From Arenimonas daejeonensis (GTDB lineage: Bacteria > Pseudomonadota > Gammaproteobacteria > Xanthomonadales > Xanthomonadaceae), in assembly GCF_007993735.1 (NCBI RefSeq), contig NZ_CP042453.1:930001-994000 (forward strand): 64,000 bases of DNA. Direction: 5' to 3'. This document shows positions 9,852 to 21,235 of this stretch, piece by piece. Positions within the stretch are counted from its first letter, which is position 1, and each line of letters starts with the position of its first letter. The notes under the pieces are model-generated. The model worked only from the letters and a program-made list of their open reading frames with translations, was not told the DNA's origin and did no database searches. Both the position numbers and the translations under genes were made by a program.

Positions 9852-12459
9852 ATGAACACGACGTACCGCCAGCCGCTGCCCGGCACCTCCCTCGACTTCT
9901 TCGACGCGCGCCGCGGTGAACGCGCTGCAGGCCGGTGCCTGGGACGGGCTGCCCTATGTCTCGCGCGTGCTGGCCGAGAACCTGGTGCGCCGCTGCGAAC
10001 CTTCGGCGCTGGACGCCTCGCTGCGCCAGCTGATCGAACGCAAACGCGACCTCGACTTCCCCCTGGTTCCCGGCGCGCGTGGTCTGCCACGACATCCTGG
10101 GCCAGACCGCGCTGGTGGATCTCGCGAGCCTGCGTGATGCGATCGCCGACCAGGGTGGTGATCCGGCGCAGGTAAATCCGGTGGTGCCGGTGCAGCTGAT
10201 CGTCGACCACTCGCTGGCGGTGGAGTGTGGTGGGTTCGATCCGCAGGCGTTCCAGAAGAACCGGGCGATTGAAGACCGTCGCAACGAGGACCGTTTCCAC
10301 TTCATCGACTGGACCAAGCTCGCGTTCAAGAACGTGGACGTGATCCCGCCGGGCAACGGGATCATGCACCAGATCAATCTGGAGCGGATGAGCCCGGTGA
10401 TCGGCGTGCTCGACGGCGTGGCGTACCCGGACACCTGCGTCGGCACCGACAGCCACACCCCGCACGTGGACGCGCTGGGCGTGATCGCGATCGGCGTCGG
10501 CGGCCTCGAGGCCGAGAACGTGATGCTGGGCCGCGCCTCGTGGATGCGCCTGCCGGACATCATCGGCGTCGAGCTCACCGGCAAGCCGCAGCCCGGCATC
10601 ACTGCCACCGACATCGTGCTGGCGCTCACCGAGTTCCTGCGCAAGCAGAAGGTCGTAGGTGCATGGCTGGAATTCCGCGGCGAAGGCGCCTCGGCTTTGA
10701 CGCTGGGCGACCGTGCCACGATCTCGAACATGGCGCCGGAATACGGCGCGACTGCGGCGATGTTCTTCATCGACGGTAACACCCTCGACTACCTGCGATT
10801 GACCGGCCGCAGCGACGAGCAGGTGAGGCTGGTGGAGACTTATGCCAAACACACCGGCCTCTGGGCCGATGCGCTGGCGACGGCTCAGTACGAGCGCACG
10901 CTGTCCTTCGACCTTTCCAGCGTGGGACGCAACATGGCGGGCCCGTCGAATCCGCACGCCCGCGTCGCCACGGCCGACCTCGCCGCCAAGGGCATCGCCG
11001 GCAACCTCGCCGCCGCCCGCGCGCAGGAAGCCGAAGGCTTGATGCCCGACGGCGCCGTGATCATCGCCGCCATCACCAGCTGCACCAACACCTCCAACCC
11101 GCGCAATGTGATCGCCGCCGGCCTGCTGGCACGCAACGCCAACCGTGCGGGCCTCACGCGCAAGCCGTGGGTGAAGTCGTCGCTGGCGCCGGGCTCGAAG
11201 GCCGTGGCGCTGTACCTGGAAGAAGCGGGCCTGAAGTCCGAACTCGAACAGCTCGGCTTCGGCATCGTCGCCTTCGCCTGCACGACCTGCAACGGCATGT
11301 CCGGCGCGCTGGACCCGGCGATCCAGAAGGAGATCATCGACCGCGACCTGTACGCGACCGCCGTGCTCAGCGGCAACCGCAACTTTGACGGCCGCATCCA
11401 TCCCTATGCCAAGCAGGCCTTCCTGGCCTCGCCGCCGCTGGTGGTGGCCTATGCCATCGCGGGCACCATCCGCTTCGACATCGAGAAGGACGTGCTGGGC
11501 CACGACGCCGCCGGAAAGCCGGTGACGCTGAAGGACCTGTGGCCGAGCGATGCCGAGATCGACGCGATCGTGAAGGCGGCGGTGAAGCCCGAGCAGTTCC
11601 GCAAGGTTTACGAGCCGATGTTCAAGCTCAGCGTCGAGAGCGCCGCCAAGGTCAGCCCGCTGTACGACTGGCGCGCGCAGAGCACCTACATCCGCCGCCC
11701 GCCGTACTGGGAAGGCGCGCTGGCCAAGCCGCGCACGCTCACCGGCCTGCGTCCGCTGGCGCTGCTGGGCGACAACATCACGACCGACCACCTGTCGCCT
11801 TCGAACGCCATCCTTCTGAACAGCGCCGCCGGCGAATACCTGGCGAAGATGGGCCTGCCGGAAGAGGACTTCAATTCCTACGCGACGCACCGCGGCGACC
11901 ACCTGACGGCGCAGCGCGCCACCTTCGCCAACCCGACGCTGATCAACGAGATGGCGGTGGTGGACGGCGTGGTGAAGAAGGGTTCGCTGGCGCGCGTGGA
12001 GCCGGAAGGCAAGGTGACGCGCATGTGGGAAGCGATCGAGACCTACATGGACCGTGGCCAGCCGTTGATCATCGTCGCCGGCGCCGACTACGGCCAGGGC
12101 AGCTCGCGCGACTGGGCGGCCAAGGGCGTGCGCCTGGCGGGCGTGGAGGCGATCGTGGCCGAGGGCTTCGAACGCATCCACCGCACCAACCTGATCGGCA
12201 TGGGCGTGCTGCCGCTGGAGTTCCAGCCCGGCACCACGCGCCTGACCTGGGCCTGGACGGCACCGAGACCTACGACGTGACCGGCGAACGTACGCCGCGT
12301 GCGACGCTGACCCTCGTGGTCAACCGCCGCAACGGTGAACGTTTCGAGGTGCCGGTCACCTGCCGTCTCGACACCGCCGAAGAGGTTTCCATCTACGAAG
12401 CGGGTGGCGTGCTGCAGCGTTTCGCCCAGGACTTCCTCGAATCGAACAAGGTGGCCTGA
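9852..12459 (+). CDS. acnD: Fe/S-dependent 2-methylisocitrate dehydratase (AcnD), three apparent frameshifts
   Basis: AcnD is an aconitase-family enzyme that dehydrates 2-methylcitrate in propionate catabolism; it works with PrpF. The protein is about 869 residues and starts MNTTYRQPLPGTSLDFFDAR. Aconitase signatures are present: the [4Fe-4S] ligand region AITSCTNTSNP and ACTTCNGMSGALDP, substrate segment VGTDSHTPHVD, and swivel-domain GADYGQGSSRDWAA. Three indels break the frame: near 9906-9912, an extra C in the run 10059-10063 (the frame should read FPWFPARVVCHD), and a missing C at 12246-12247 (expected LTLGLDGTETYDV). With these repaired it reads end to end. The stop at 12457-12459 is one base from prpF. 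Confidence 0.9.
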
Positions 12460-12460
12460 G

Positions 12461-13660
12461 ATGGCACACGCCCCGCAGATCCGCATTCCCGCCACCTACA
12501 TGCGCGGGGGCACGTCGAAAGGCGTGTTCTTCCGTCTCCAGGACCTGCCGGAAGCCGCGCGCGTGCCCGGCCCGGCCCGCGACGCGCTGCTGATGCGCGT
12601 CATCGGCAGCCCGGACCCGTACGGCAAACACACCGACGGCATGGGTGGCGCGACTTCGAGCACCAGCAAGTGCGTGATCATCAGCAAGAGCGCGCAGCCC
12701 GGCCACGACGTGGACTATCTCTACGGCCAGGTGTCGATCGACACCGCCTTCGTGGACTGGAGCGGCAACTGCGGCAACCTCAGCACCGCGGTCGGTCCGT
12801 TCGCGATCGCCAATGGCTTCATCGACAGGTCGCGGCTGCCGGAAAACGGCGTGTTCGCGGTGCGCGTCTGGCAGGCCAACATCGGCAAGACGATTGTTGT
12901 CCATGTGCCCATTGCCGGCGGCGAAGTTCAGGAGCTCGGCGATTTCGAACTCGACGGCGTCACCTTCCCGGCGGCCGAGATCGTGCTGGAGTTCATCGAC
13001 CCGGCCGACGAGGGCGAAGGCGAGGGCGGTGGCGCGATGTTCCCGACCGGCCACCTCACCGACACGCTGGACGTGCCGGGCGTCGGCACGCTGACGGTGA
13101 CGATGATCAATGCCGGCATCCCGACCGTGTTCGTGAACGCGAAGGACATCGGCTACACCGGCACCGAACTGCAGGACGCGATCAACGGCGATGCGAAGGC
13201 GCTGGCCATGTTCGAGGCCATCCGCGCCCACGGTGCCGTGCGCATGGGTCTGATCAAGGACGTGGCCGACGCAGCAAAGCGCCAGCACACGCCCAAGGTC
13301 GCCTTCGTCGCGCCGCCTGCCGACCACGTGTCGAGCAGCGGCAAGCGCATCGAGGCCGGCGAGATCGACCTGCTGGTGCGTGCGCTGAGCATGGGCAAGC
13401 TGCACCACGCGATGATGGGTACCGCCGCCGTCGCCATCGGCACCGCCGCGGCGATTCCCGGCACCCTGGTGAATACTGCGGCCGGTGGCGGCGAGCGCCA
13501 GGCGGTGCGTTTCGGCCATCCCAGCGGTACCCTGCGTGTCGGCGCGGAAGCGCGCCAGGAGAACGGCCAGTGGGTCGTGCGCAAGGCGATCATGAGCCGC
13601 AGCGCGCGGGTGCTGATGGAAGGCGCGGTGCGCGTGCCGGCGGATTTCCACATCGATTGA
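12461..13660 (+). CDS. prpF: 2-methylaconitate cis-trans isomerase PrpF
   Basis: PrpF isomerises the methylaconitate product so that AcnD-type dehydratases can feed the methylcitrate cycle. The product of 399 residues starts with the family pattern PATYMRGGTSKGVFF and contains DGMGGATSSTSKCVI and DWSGNCGNLSTAVGPFA, hallmarks of the PrpF/diaminopimelate-epimerase-like fold. It follows acnD by one base, so the two are surely one operon. prpB and prpC, which usually sit with acnD-prpF, are absent on both sides. Confidence 0.93.
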   Translation: MAHAPQIRIPATYMRGGTSKGVFFRLQDLPEAARVPGPARDALLMRVIGSPDPYGKHTDGMGGATSSTSKCVIISKSAQPGHDVDYLYGQVSIDTAFVDWSGNCGNLSTAVGPFAIANGFIDRSRLPENGVFAVRVWQANIGKTIVVHVPIAGGEVQELGDFELDGVTFPAAEIVLEFIDPADEGEGEGGGAMFPTGHLTDTLDVPGVGTLTVTMINAGIPTVFVNAKDIGYTGTELQDAINGDAKALAMFEAIRAHGAVRMGLIKDVADAAKRQHTPKVAFVAPPADHVSSSGKRIEAGEIDLLVRALSMGKLHHAMMGTAAVAIGTAAAIPGTLVNTAAGGGERQAVRFGHPSGTLRVGAEARQENGQWVVRKAIMSRSARVLMEGAVRVPADFHID

Positions 13661-13715
13661 ACGGCGCCGCCGCGCGTCTCGGTTAACATCGCGGCGCCCC
13701 CTGCAGGAGAAGTCC

Positions 13716-14406
13716 ATGTCCCTCACCGGAAAAACCATCGCCGTCACCGGCGCCTTCGGCGCCCTCGGCACCGCCGTGGTGCAGGCGCTGCTGGCGCAGG
13801 GCGCGGCTGTCGCCGCCATCGACTTCGCGGCGGCGCCGCGCGATCCGTCCACGCTGGAGGGCGCCAGCCTGCATGGCGGCGTGGATCTCGGCCAGGCCGA
13901 TGCGGCGGCGGCGGTGTTCGCGGCGATCAAGAAGCAGCACGGCGGCCTTGATGGTCTGGTCAACATCGCCGGCGGCTTCCGTTGGGAGAAAGTGCCGGGC
14001 GGTTCGCTCGACACCTGGGACACGATGTACCGGATGAACCTGCGCACCGCGGTGTCCGCCTGCCAGGCCGCGCTGGCCCTGCTTCCCGATGGCGGCCGCA
14101 TCGTCAACATCGGTGCCAATGGCGCAGTGAAGGCCGGCGCCGGCATGGGTGCCTATGCCGCCTCGAAGGCCGGTGTCGCCCGCCTCACCGAAGCCCTGGC
14201 GGAAGAGCTCAAGGACCGCGGCATCACGGTCAACGCCCTGTTGCCGAGCATCATCGACACGCCGGCCAACCGCGCCGACATGCCCGATGCGGATTTCAGC
14301 CGCTGGGTGAAGCCGGCCGAGCTGGCCGACGCCATCGTGTTCCTGCTGTCGGACCGCGCCAGCGCCATCACCGGTGCCCCTGGTGCCGGTGGCCGGGCGC
14401 GTCTGA
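13716..14406 (+). CDS. SDR family oxidoreductase, with one apparent frameshift near the end
   Basis: A short-chain dehydrogenase of about 230 residues. The nucleotide-binding TGAFGALG motif lies near residue 12, LVNIAGGF is the NAG-equivalent motif, and YAASKAGVARLTEALAEEL carries the catalytic Tyr and Lys. The frame as given runs on past the natural end. Removing one C from the run 14377-14380 gives ITGALVPVAGRV and a stop at 14404-14406, the usual SDR C-terminus. Substrate unknown. It lies between prpF and the ECF42 locus and has no ECF-type motif of its own. Confidence 0.8.
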
Positions 14407-14489
14407 GCCGAGCAGGCGGCGTCTGCAGGCCGTTCAGAATCAAACACTTGCACGATCCGCCGGAAACGGCGAAAAACTCCCGTCGAGTC

Positions 14490-14516
14490 TGTCGAATCCG
14501 GCCCCGGCCGTTCGTC
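14490..14516 (+). promoter_or_regulatory. Putative ECF42 sigma-factor promoter upstream of the DGPF/sigma operon
   Basis: TGTCGA at 14490-14495 and CGTC at 14513-14516 are separated by 17 bases, about 55 bases before the DGPF gene start. The same pair with the same spacing precedes the VOC gene at 16287-16313, and the bases between are also similar. TGTCGA/CGTC-type elements are what I recall for ECF42-group sigma factors, so autoregulation is likely. Confidence 0.65.
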
Positions 14517-14571
14517 GTCTGGTTACAGGGCCAAGACCGGCCCTGCATCCACCCGATCAAGGAGAACCACC

Positions 14572-15015
14572 ATGCGCGTCATCGTTTTCGTCAAAGCCAC
14601 CGCCGACAGCGAAGCCGGCGTCATGCCTCCCGCCGAAATGCTCGAGGCCATGGGCAAGTACAACGAAGAGCTGGTCAACGCCGGCATCATGCTGGCCGGC
14701 GAAGGCCTGAAGCCCACCGCGCAGGCCAAACGCGTGCACTTCGACGGCACCAGGCGCACCGTCACCGACGGCCCCTTCGCCGAAACCCGCGAGATCGTCG
14801 CCGGTTACTGGTTGTGGGAAGTGAAGGACATGGCCGAGGCCGTGGAGTGGGTGAAGCGCTGCCCGAACCCGATGTTCGGCCCCAGCGACATCGACATCCG
14901 CCCGCTGTACGGGATGGAGGATTTCGGCGACGCGCTCACCCCCGAAGCGGAAGCCGTGCACGGGCGCGTGGCCGAAAAACTGGGCGCCGCGAACTACCCC
15001 CAGCGCAATGGCTGA
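14572..15015 (+). CDS. DGPF/YciI-family protein linked to an ECF42 sigma factor
   Basis: A 147-residue cytosolic protein of the YCII/DGPF superfamily: the start MRVIVFVKATADSEAG, followed by a central TVTDGPFAETREIVAGYWLWEV block with the diagnostic DGPF motif. Members of this family sit next to ECF42 sigma factors in many genomes; their biochemical role is unknown. The sigma gene start lies inside the last codons of this gene (8-base overlap), so the two are coupled. A TGTCGA/CGTC promoter candidate is upstream. Confidence 0.85.
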   Translation: MRVIVFVKATADSEAGVMPPAEMLEAMGKYNEELVNAGIMLAGEGLKPTAQAKRVHFDGTRRTVTDGPFAETREIVAGYWLWEVKDMAEAVEWVKRCPNPMFGPSDIDIRPLYGMEDFGDALTPEAEAVHGRVAEKLGAANYPQRNG

Positions 15016-16270
15016 AGCCGCGGCACGCGAGGCCATCGAGGCGGTCTTCCGGATCGAGCGGTCCCGGTTGATCGCCGCGCTGGCACGCCTGCTGCGCGAC
15101 CTGGACGCGGCCGAGGAACTGGCGCAGGACGCCTTCCTGGCCGCGCTCACCGACTGGCCGCGCAAGGGCATTCCCGACAATCCCGGCGCCTGGCTGATGA
15201 CCACGGCCAAACGCCGGGCCATCGACGCGCTGCGGCGCCGGCAGCTGCAAGATGAAAAAGAACCGCAGCTGATCGACGACGCCGGACAGTCCCAACCCTT
15301 CGCGAGCATCGAGGACATCGAAGCCGCCATGGACCACGACATCGGCGACCACCGCCTGGGCCTGATCTTCACCGCCTGCCATCCCGTGCTGTCGGCGGAT
15401 GCGCGTGCCGCGCTGACGCTGCGCCTGCTCGGCGGCCTGGAGACGGGCGAGATCGGCCGCGCCTTCCTGACTTCGGAAACCACCATCGCCCAGCGCATAG
15501 TGCGGGCGAAACGTGCGATCGGCGAAGCGGGCGTCGCCTTCGAGGTGCCGCGCGGCCACGAGCTGGCACCGCGCCTGGCCTCGGTGCTGGAAGTGATCTA
15601 CCTGATCTTCAATGAAGGTTACGCCGCCACCGCCGGCGACGACCTGCTGCGGCCGGCGCTGTGCCAGGAAGCGCAGCGCCTGGGCCGCGTGCTGTCGGCG
15701 CGGCTGCCGGACGAGCCGGAAGTGTTAGGCCTGCTGGCGCTGATGGAACTGCAGGCTTCGCGCCTCAATGCCCGCACCGCGCCCGACGGCAGCCTGCTGA
15801 CGCTGGCATTGCAGCAGCGCGCGCGTTGGGATCAGTTCCTCATCCATCGTGGCTTGAGCGCGCTGAAGCGGGTCGAAGCCCTGGGCGGCGAACGTGGGCC
15901 GTACGCGCTGCAGGCGCAGATCGCCGCCCACCACGCCCGCGCGAAAACCTACGACGCCACCGACTGGTCCGGCATCGCCGCCAGCTACGACACGCTGGCG
16001 CAAGTGATGCCGTCGCCCATCGTCGAACTCAACCGCGCGGTGGCGCACAGCATGGCCTTCGGCCCGGAGGCGGGATTGCGTCTGCTCGATGCCATTGCCG
16101 AAACCCCTGCGCTGCAGACCTATGCGCCACTGCCGGCGGCCCGCGGCGACTTCCTGTTCCGCGCCGGCCGGGTGCTGGAGGCCAAGCTGCAGTTCGCCCG
16201 CGCCGCCGAACTGGCGCAGAACGCCCGCGAACGGGAGTTCCTGCTCAAACGCCAAGAGGCCTGCGGATGA
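15008..16270 (+). CDS. ECF42-type RNA polymerase sigma factor with long C-terminal extension
   Basis: A 420-residue protein whose first ~170 residues form a sigma-70 region 2/region 4 pair (DLDAAEELAQDAFLAAL; TTAKRRAIDALRRR; region-4 helix-turn-helix TGEIGRAFLTSETTIAQRIVRAKRAI). The remaining ~240 residues are the alpha-helical, TPR-like extension with DUF6596-type sequence (EVIYLIFNEGY; LMELQASRLNAR). This length and the DGPF partner are typical of group ECF42, which has no anti-sigma factor; the extension is thought to control activity. The inducing signal is unknown. Confidence 0.9.
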   Translation: MAEAAAREAIEAVFRIERSRLIAALARLLRDLDAAEELAQDAFLAALTDWPRKGIPDNPGAWLMTTAKRRAIDALRRRQLQDEKEPQLIDDAGQSQPFASIEDIEAAMDHDIGDHRLGLIFTACHPVLSADARAALTLRLLGGLETGEIGRAFLTSETTIAQRIVRAKRAIGEAGVAFEVPRGHELAPRLASVLEVIYLIFNEGYAATAGDDLLRPALCQEAQRLGRVLSARLPDEPEVLGLLALMELQASRLNARTAPDGSLLTLALQQRARWDQFLIHRGLSALKRVEALGGERGPYALQAQIAAHHARAKTYDATDWSGIAASYDTLAQVMPSPIVELNRAVAHSMAFGPEAGLRLLDAIAETPALQTYAPLPAARGDFLFRAGRVLEAKLQFARAAELAQNAREREFLLKRQEACG

Positions 16271-16286
16271 AAATTTCTTCCGGGAT

Positions 16287-16313
16287 TGTCGAATCCCGCC
16301 CCTGCCGTCCGTC
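16287..16313 (+). promoter_or_regulatory. Putative ECF42 promoter upstream of the VOC gene
   Basis: TGTCGA at 16287-16292 and CGTC at 16310-16313 with a 17-base spacer, starting 17 bases after the sigma-factor stop and about 55 bases before the VOC start. It matches the element before the DGPF gene in motif, spacing and distance to the start codon, implying that the VOC gene belongs to the same regulon. Confidence 0.65.
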
Positions 16314-16364
16314 GAAGGAATGAGGGCCGGATCCCCGTCCCCGCCAACCCCCGAGGAAACCACC

Positions 16365-16772
16365 ATGCAGAAGATGATCTTCGTGAACCTGCCCGTCGCC
16401 GACCTGCCCAAGGCCATGGCCTTCTATGCCGCGCTGGGTTTCACCAACAACCCGCACTTCACCGACGACACCGCCGCCTGCATGGTCTGGAGCGAGGCCA
16501 TCCACGTGATGCTGCTCACCCACGACAAGTGGCGCACGTTCACGAGCCGCCCGATTCCGCCGACCACGGCGAGCGAAGTGCTGCTCGCCATCTCGTTCGA
16601 AAGCCGCGACGCGGTGGACACCATCGCCGATACCGCGAAGGCGAACGGCGGCACCGCCGACATCAACCCGGTGCAGGACCACGGCTTCATGTACAGCCGC
16701 GCCCTGGCCGATCCCGATGGCCACGTGTGGGAGGCGTTCTGGATGGATCCGGCGGCGGTGCCGGCGGGCTGA
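16365..16772 (+). CDS. VOC family (glyoxalase/bleomycin-resistance fold) protein
   Basis: A 135-residue single-module protein with two beta-alpha-beta-beta-beta repeats of the vicinal oxygen chelate fold: MIFVNLPVADLPKAMAFYAALGF at the start and ALADPDGHVWEAFWM at the end, where D-P-D-G-H-x-W-E carries a likely metal or substrate ligand. Start 16365 is favoured because it follows a GAGGAAA-like ribosome site. VOC proteins of this kind commonly accompany ECF42/DGPF loci. Substrate unknown. Confidence 0.85.
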   Translation: MQKMIFVNLPVADLPKAMAFYAALGFTNNPHFTDDTAACMVWSEAIHVMLLTHDKWRTFTSRPIPPTTASEVLLAISFESRDAVDTIADTAKANGGTADINPVQDHGFMYSRALADPDGHVWEAFWMDPAAVPAG

Positions 16773-16812
16773 TATCTGTCCGCGCCTAGGCTGGCGCAGC
16801 AGCCATATACGC

Positions 16813-16840
16813 AAAAACCCCGCTTCTGGCGGGGTTTTTT
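16813..16840. terminator. Bidirectional rho-independent terminator between the VOC gene and tRNA-Met
   Basis: Stem CCCCGC (16818-16823) and GCGGGG (16829-16834) with a TTCTG loop, followed by six T on the plus strand and preceded by five A. It can therefore terminate both the rightward VOC transcript and the leftward tRNA transcript. Confidence 0.85.
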
Positions 16841-16843
16841 CAT

Positions 16844-16920
16844 TGGTGGCTATGGGTGGACTCGAACCACCGACCCCAGCATTATGAGTGCTGTGCTCTA
16901 ACCGGCTGAGCTACATAGCC
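16844..16920 (-). tRNA. tRNA-Met (anticodon CAT, elongator-like)
   Basis: Read on the minus strand the sequence folds as a standard cloverleaf. The acceptor stem GGCTATG pairs with CATAGCC, the D arm is AGCTCAGCCGGTTAGAGC, the anticodon loop is ctCATaa, the T arm contains GGTTCGAGTCC, and the 3' CCA is encoded (complement of 16844-16846). CAT reads Met. The perfectly paired first base pair argues for an elongator rather than initiator tRNA; a CAT anticodon modified to read Ile cannot be excluded from sequence alone. Confidence 0.92.
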
Positions 16921-17064
16921 ATGGGGCAAAACGCGCTGTCCGTTGCAGACAGGGCCGCGAATTCTGGGCCTTCGACCCCCTTCCTGTCAATCCGCGGCCG
17001 CCCCGCTTGTGGCCTTCAACAGCCCTGTGGCAGTCTGGCTCCAGTAGATTTTTGGAGTCCGATC

Positions 17065-17661
17065 GTGGTCGATCCGGACGGTTACCGCCCCAATGTGGGC
17101 ATCGTGCTGATGCACGGCGATGGTCGGCTGTTCTGGGCCCGGCGGGTCAACCGTGACGGTTGGCAGTTCCCGCAGGGCGGCATGAACACCGACGAGACGC
17201 CGCTGGAGGCGATGTTCCGCGAGCTGCGCGAGGAAACCGGCCTGCTGCCCGAGCACGTGGAAGTGCTGGGCTCCACGCCCGGTTGGCTGCGCTACCGCCT
17301 GCCCCGCCGCTGTGTGCGCCGGGGCAACCGTCCGGTGTGCATCGGCCAGAAACAGGTCTGGTTCCTGCTGCGCCTGACCGGCGAGGAACACCACGTGCAG
17401 CTGGACCTGACCGAAAAGCCCGAATTCGACAGCTGGCGCTGGGTGGACTTCTGGTACCCGGCCGAACACGTGGTCAGCTTCAAGCGCGAGGTCTATGTGC
17501 GCGCCCTGCAGCACCTGGCGGTCGCGGCCCGGGCCGTGGCCGGGGATACCGCGGTGCCGCCCTGCGGGGAGGGGGTTCAGGCCCTGCTGCAGGCGTCGGC
17601 GGCGATGGCGGGGGTCGCGGCCGCCGGTGAGACGGGGTCGGGGGTGGGCTCCGGCAGTTGA
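17065..17661 (+). CDS. rppH: RNA pyrophosphohydrolase RppH
   Basis: RppH removes pyrophosphate from 5'-triphosphorylated RNA and so triggers mRNA decay. A GTG at 17065 gives [15 protein letters not shown], matching the conserved RppH start. The Nudix box is present as GG([12 protein letters not shown])RELREETGL, preceded by WQFPQGG. The C-terminus beyond about residue 160 is an Ala/Gly-rich tail, making the protein 198 residues, longer than the ~160-176 of well-studied members; the tail is probably disordered. The stop overlaps a TTGACA element used by bfd. Confidence 0.92.
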   Translation: MVDPDGYRPNVGIVLMHGDGRLFWARRVNRDGWQFPQGGMNTDETPLEAMFRELREETGLLPEHVEVLGSTPGWLRYRLPRRCVRRGNRPVCIGQKQVWFLLRLTGEEHHVQLDLTEKPEFDSWRWVDFWYPAEHVVSFKREVYVRALQHLAVAARAVAGDTAVPPCGEGVQALLQASAAMAGVAAAGETGSGVGSGS

Positions 17662-17692
17662 CAATCGTTCGCATTCGCATGGAAAATGCGAA
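17658..17692 (+). promoter_or_regulatory. Putative bfd promoter with overlapping inverted-repeat operator
   Basis: TTGACA (17658-17663) and GAAAAT (17682-17687) are spaced by 18 bases. An inverted repeat, TTCGCATT (17669-17676) and AATGCGAA (17685-17692), covers the spacer and -10. A related palindrome lies before bfr. Because both genes handle storage iron, an iron-responsive regulator is likely, but the site is not a textbook Fur box. Confidence 0.45.
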
Positions 17693-17716
17693 CCGTTCTC
17701 ACACAGACCGGCCCGC

Positions 17717-17917
17717 ATGTACGTCTGCATCTGCCACGGCGTTACCGACCAGGACATCCGCAACGCGGCCGAGGCCGGCTGCGCGTCGGTCACCGAGCTG
17801 ACCATGCGCACGGGCCTGGGCAGCGGCTGCGGCACCTGCAGCGAGATGGCCGGCGAGATCCTGGCCGAAAGCCGCGCGAAACCTTTCCCGCTGCCGGTGT
17901 TCGCCGTCGCGGCCTGA
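17717..17917 (+). CDS. bfd: Bacterioferritin-associated ferredoxin (Bfd)
   Basis: A 66-residue [2Fe-2S] protein that delivers electrons to bacterioferritin so that stored iron can be released. Start MYVCICHGVTD is diagnostic: the Cys pair CxC near the N-terminus and the second pair in GLGSGCGTCSEMA provide the four cluster ligands of the BFD-like fold. It is followed 151 bases later by bfr, its expected partner. Confidence 0.93.
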   Translation: MYVCICHGVTDQDIRNAAEAGCASVTELTMRTGLGSGCGTCSEMAGEILAESRAKPFPLPVFAVAA

Positions 17918-17920
17918 GGC

Positions 17921-17945
17921 GGTCGGGGCTGAAGCCCCTCCCACA
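17921..17945. repeat. REP-like extragenic palindrome
   Basis: A short palindrome with stem GGGGCT (17925-17930) and AGCCCC (17933-17938), flanked by GGTC and TCCCACA. This GGGGCTnnAGCCCC / TCCCACA pattern is a familiar scattered repeat in xanthomonads and pseudomonads. Only one copy is visible in this window, so the family assignment rests on recall. Confidence 0.5.
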
Positions 17946-17956
17946 TGGAACTGGCT

Positions 17957-17976
17957 GCATTCGCAAACGCGAATGC
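17957..17976. promoter_or_regulatory. 20-bp palindrome upstream of bfr, candidate iron-regulator site
   Basis: GCATTCGC (17957-17964), AAAC, GCGAATGC (17969-17976) form a perfect palindrome about 92 bases before the bfr start. The arms share ATTCGC with the inverted repeat before bfd, suggesting one regulator for both genes. It could instead be a hairpin in the leader. Confidence 0.4.
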
Positions 17977-18068
17977 CGTGCGCCTGCAAACGAAAGCAAT
18001 TCCCGTTTCTTCATCTTCAGGGGTGAAGGGGTAGGCTGCCGGCACGTCCACGGAACAGGAGGCCCGCC

Positions 18069-18539
18069 ATGAAAGGCGACGCCAAGGTCATCGAGCACCT
18101 CAACAAGGCGCTCTACAACGAACTGATCGCGATCAACCAGTATTTCCTGCACGCCCGCATGTTCAATAACTGGGGCCTGAAAGAGCTCGGCGAGCACGAG
18201 TACAAGGAATCGATCGACGAGATGAAACACGCCGACAAGCTGATCGAGCGCATCCTGTTCCTCGACGGCCTGCCGAACCTGCAGAACCTGGGCAAGCTCT
18301 TCATCGGCCAGTCGCCGAAGGAATGCCTGCAGTGCGACCTGAAGCTGGAGATGCAGGCGGTGCCCGACCTCAAGGCCGGCATCATCGACTGCGAGAAGGC
18401 CAACGACTACGTGTCGCGCAAGGTGCTGGCCGACATCCTCGAGTCCGAGGAAGAACACATCGACTGGCTGGAGACCCAGCTGGCCCTGATCGAGCGCATC
18501 GGCGAGCAGAACTACCTGCAGGCCAAGATGGGCAGCTGA
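18069..18539 (+). CDS. bfr: Bacterioferritin (Bfr)
   Basis: A 156-residue haem-containing ferritin that oxidises and stores iron in a 24-mer cytosolic shell. The di-iron ligands are visible in the four-helix bundle: Glu in [10 protein letters not shown], ExxH in [10 protein letters not shown], and Glu/His in [11 protein letters not shown]. The Met of IDEMKHAD is at the position of the inter-subunit haem ligand. Length matches the family exactly. It lies downstream of bfd, and a strong terminator follows. Confidence 0.95.
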   Translation: MKGDAKVIEHLNKALYNELIAINQYFLHARMFNNWGLKELGEHEYKESIDEMKHADKLIERILFLDGLPNLQNLGKLFIGQSPKECLQCDLKLEMQAVPDLKAGIIDCEKANDYVSRKVLADILESEEEHIDWLETQLALIERIGEQNYLQAKMGS

Positions 18540-18561
18540 GTCCAGCGCCACGAAACACGAA

Positions 18562-18592
18562 GGGCCCGGCAGCGATGCCGGGCCCTTTCTTT
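18562..18592. terminator. Rho-independent terminator between bfr and the convergent kinase gene
   Basis: A 10-bp stem, GGGCCCGGCA (18562-18571) and TGCCGGGCCC (18576-18585), with a GCGA loop and TTTCTTT tail. It ends the bfr transcript; the leftward kinase gene stops just beyond at 18595. Confidence 0.9.
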
Positions 18593-18594
18593 GC

Positions 18595-21233
<2,639 letters not shown>

Positions 21234-21235
21234 GC

